From assembly GCA_028571685.1 (NCBI GenBank), contig CM053154.1, forward strand, positions 10,758,001 through 10,822,000: DNA of 64,000 nt, read 5' to 3'. This document shows positions 63,648 through 64,000 of the stretch, one piece after another. This DNA is from Heterohyrax brucei. Taxonomy: Eukaryota > Chordata > Mammalia > Hyracoidea > Procaviidae. The stretch's first letter is position 1. Every line of letters begins with the position of its first letter. The translations under genes and the position numbers were made by a program. Below the pieces are notes generated by a model that saw nothing but the letters and a program-made list of their open reading frames with translations, was not told the DNA's origin and did not search any database.

Positions 63648-64000
63648 TTAAAAGATCTTATGGAGTTGAGGGTTTTCAGAGATGCTTTGCTGGGCCCAAA
63701 CTAGCTCATAGATATGGAAACATCTCAACTGATAATCCATCAATTCCTGAAGCCTTGTTTTTCTCCAGTGCCTTCGATGCAGTTTGACTTCCTCCTTTAG
63801 TACCATCACTTCCTGATCATATGCTACCTCTTCAGATGGTTGAACGCTGACCAGTTCTTTCTGGCATAATGACTCTGTGCATTCCTTCCATCTTCTTTTG
63901 ATGCTTCTTCCTGAGTTGCTTAATATTTTCCCTGTAGAATGCTTTACTACTGCAGCTCAAGGCTTGAAATTTTTCTGCAGTTCTTTCAGCTTGAGAAATG
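63648..64000 (-). mobile_element. RTE-type LINE, internal part, continuing beyond the window
   Basis: Minus strand. It carries the region before and at the start of the reverse transcriptase domain: a segment like RRWKECTESLCQKEL and then a decayed ASGIDGLSVEMF-like motif (GGCTTCAGGAATTGATGGAT on the minus strand, near 63735-63755). No other RTE copy in the window includes this part. Confidence 0.75.

Noticed and set aside
1-64000. A CRISPR array, operon or phage-like system
   Set aside because: The many repeats are dispersed SINEs and LINEs on both strands, with no regular spacing or spacers. The sequence is mammalian.

Overview
The window looks like non-coding DNA from an afrotherian mammal, most likely an elephant or another paenungulate. 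The basis is the dominant short repeat: a tRNA-headed SINE whose tail reads like GTCGCTATGAGTCGGAAT and then CTCGATGGCAGTGGGTTTGG. It occurs about fifty times on both strands and matches the AfroSINE family as I remember it. It sits with RTE-type LINEs carrying the same tail, L1 3' ends of a kind I associate with elephants, MLT1-like (ERVL-MaLR) solo LTRs and mariner DNA transposons. Old mammal-wide repeats (L2, MIR, MER5-like and Charlie-like hAT) form the background. The species is inferred from repeats only.

I find no protein-coding exon, rRNA, functional tRNA or CRISPR array. Open frames over 60 codons are common because the sequence is moderately GC-rich. The recognisable ones belong to LINE reverse transcriptases or mariner transposases. 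The longest unexplained open stretch (31417-32136) opens at a GTG codon and has no family signature.

Layout. 1-10 kb: a rearranged mariner cut by the window edge, RTE pieces at 0.7-1.3, 4.5-5.2 and 6.3-6.8 kb, an MLT1-like LTR at 4.0 kb, and a quiet AT-rich stretch near 9.4-9.6 kb. 10-21 kb: dense SINEs, an L1 tail at 11.2-11.9 kb, four MLT1-like LTRs and one unrelated LTR that splits a SINE. 21-29 kb: mostly unique sequence, with a three-layer nest at 25.3-26.8 kb (RTE split by an LTR, which is split by a rearranged mariner). 29-38 kb: L1 3' ends, one more LTR, SINEs. 38-48 kb: a third rearranged mariner at 39.1-39.8 kb, hAT fossils and tandem SINEs. 48.4-52.7 kb: two L1 3' ends, the first split by two RTE insertions in opposite orientations. 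53-61 kb: L2, an LTR, an L1M end and quiet sequence. 61.5-64 kb: an L1 tail, an almost full-length mariner and the start of another RTE.

The elements interact. The SINEs share their 3' tail with the RTE, as expected if RTE machinery copied them. The nests give a relative order: RTE and L2 before MLT1-like LTRs, LTRs before the rearranged mariner, and the mariner before at least one AfroSINE. The most interesting signal is a roughly 550-base mariner derivative with an inverted duplicated end and a buried third terminal repeat. It is present three times with the same internal junctions, so a rearranged molecule was itself multiplied. I see no new biological system beyond that.
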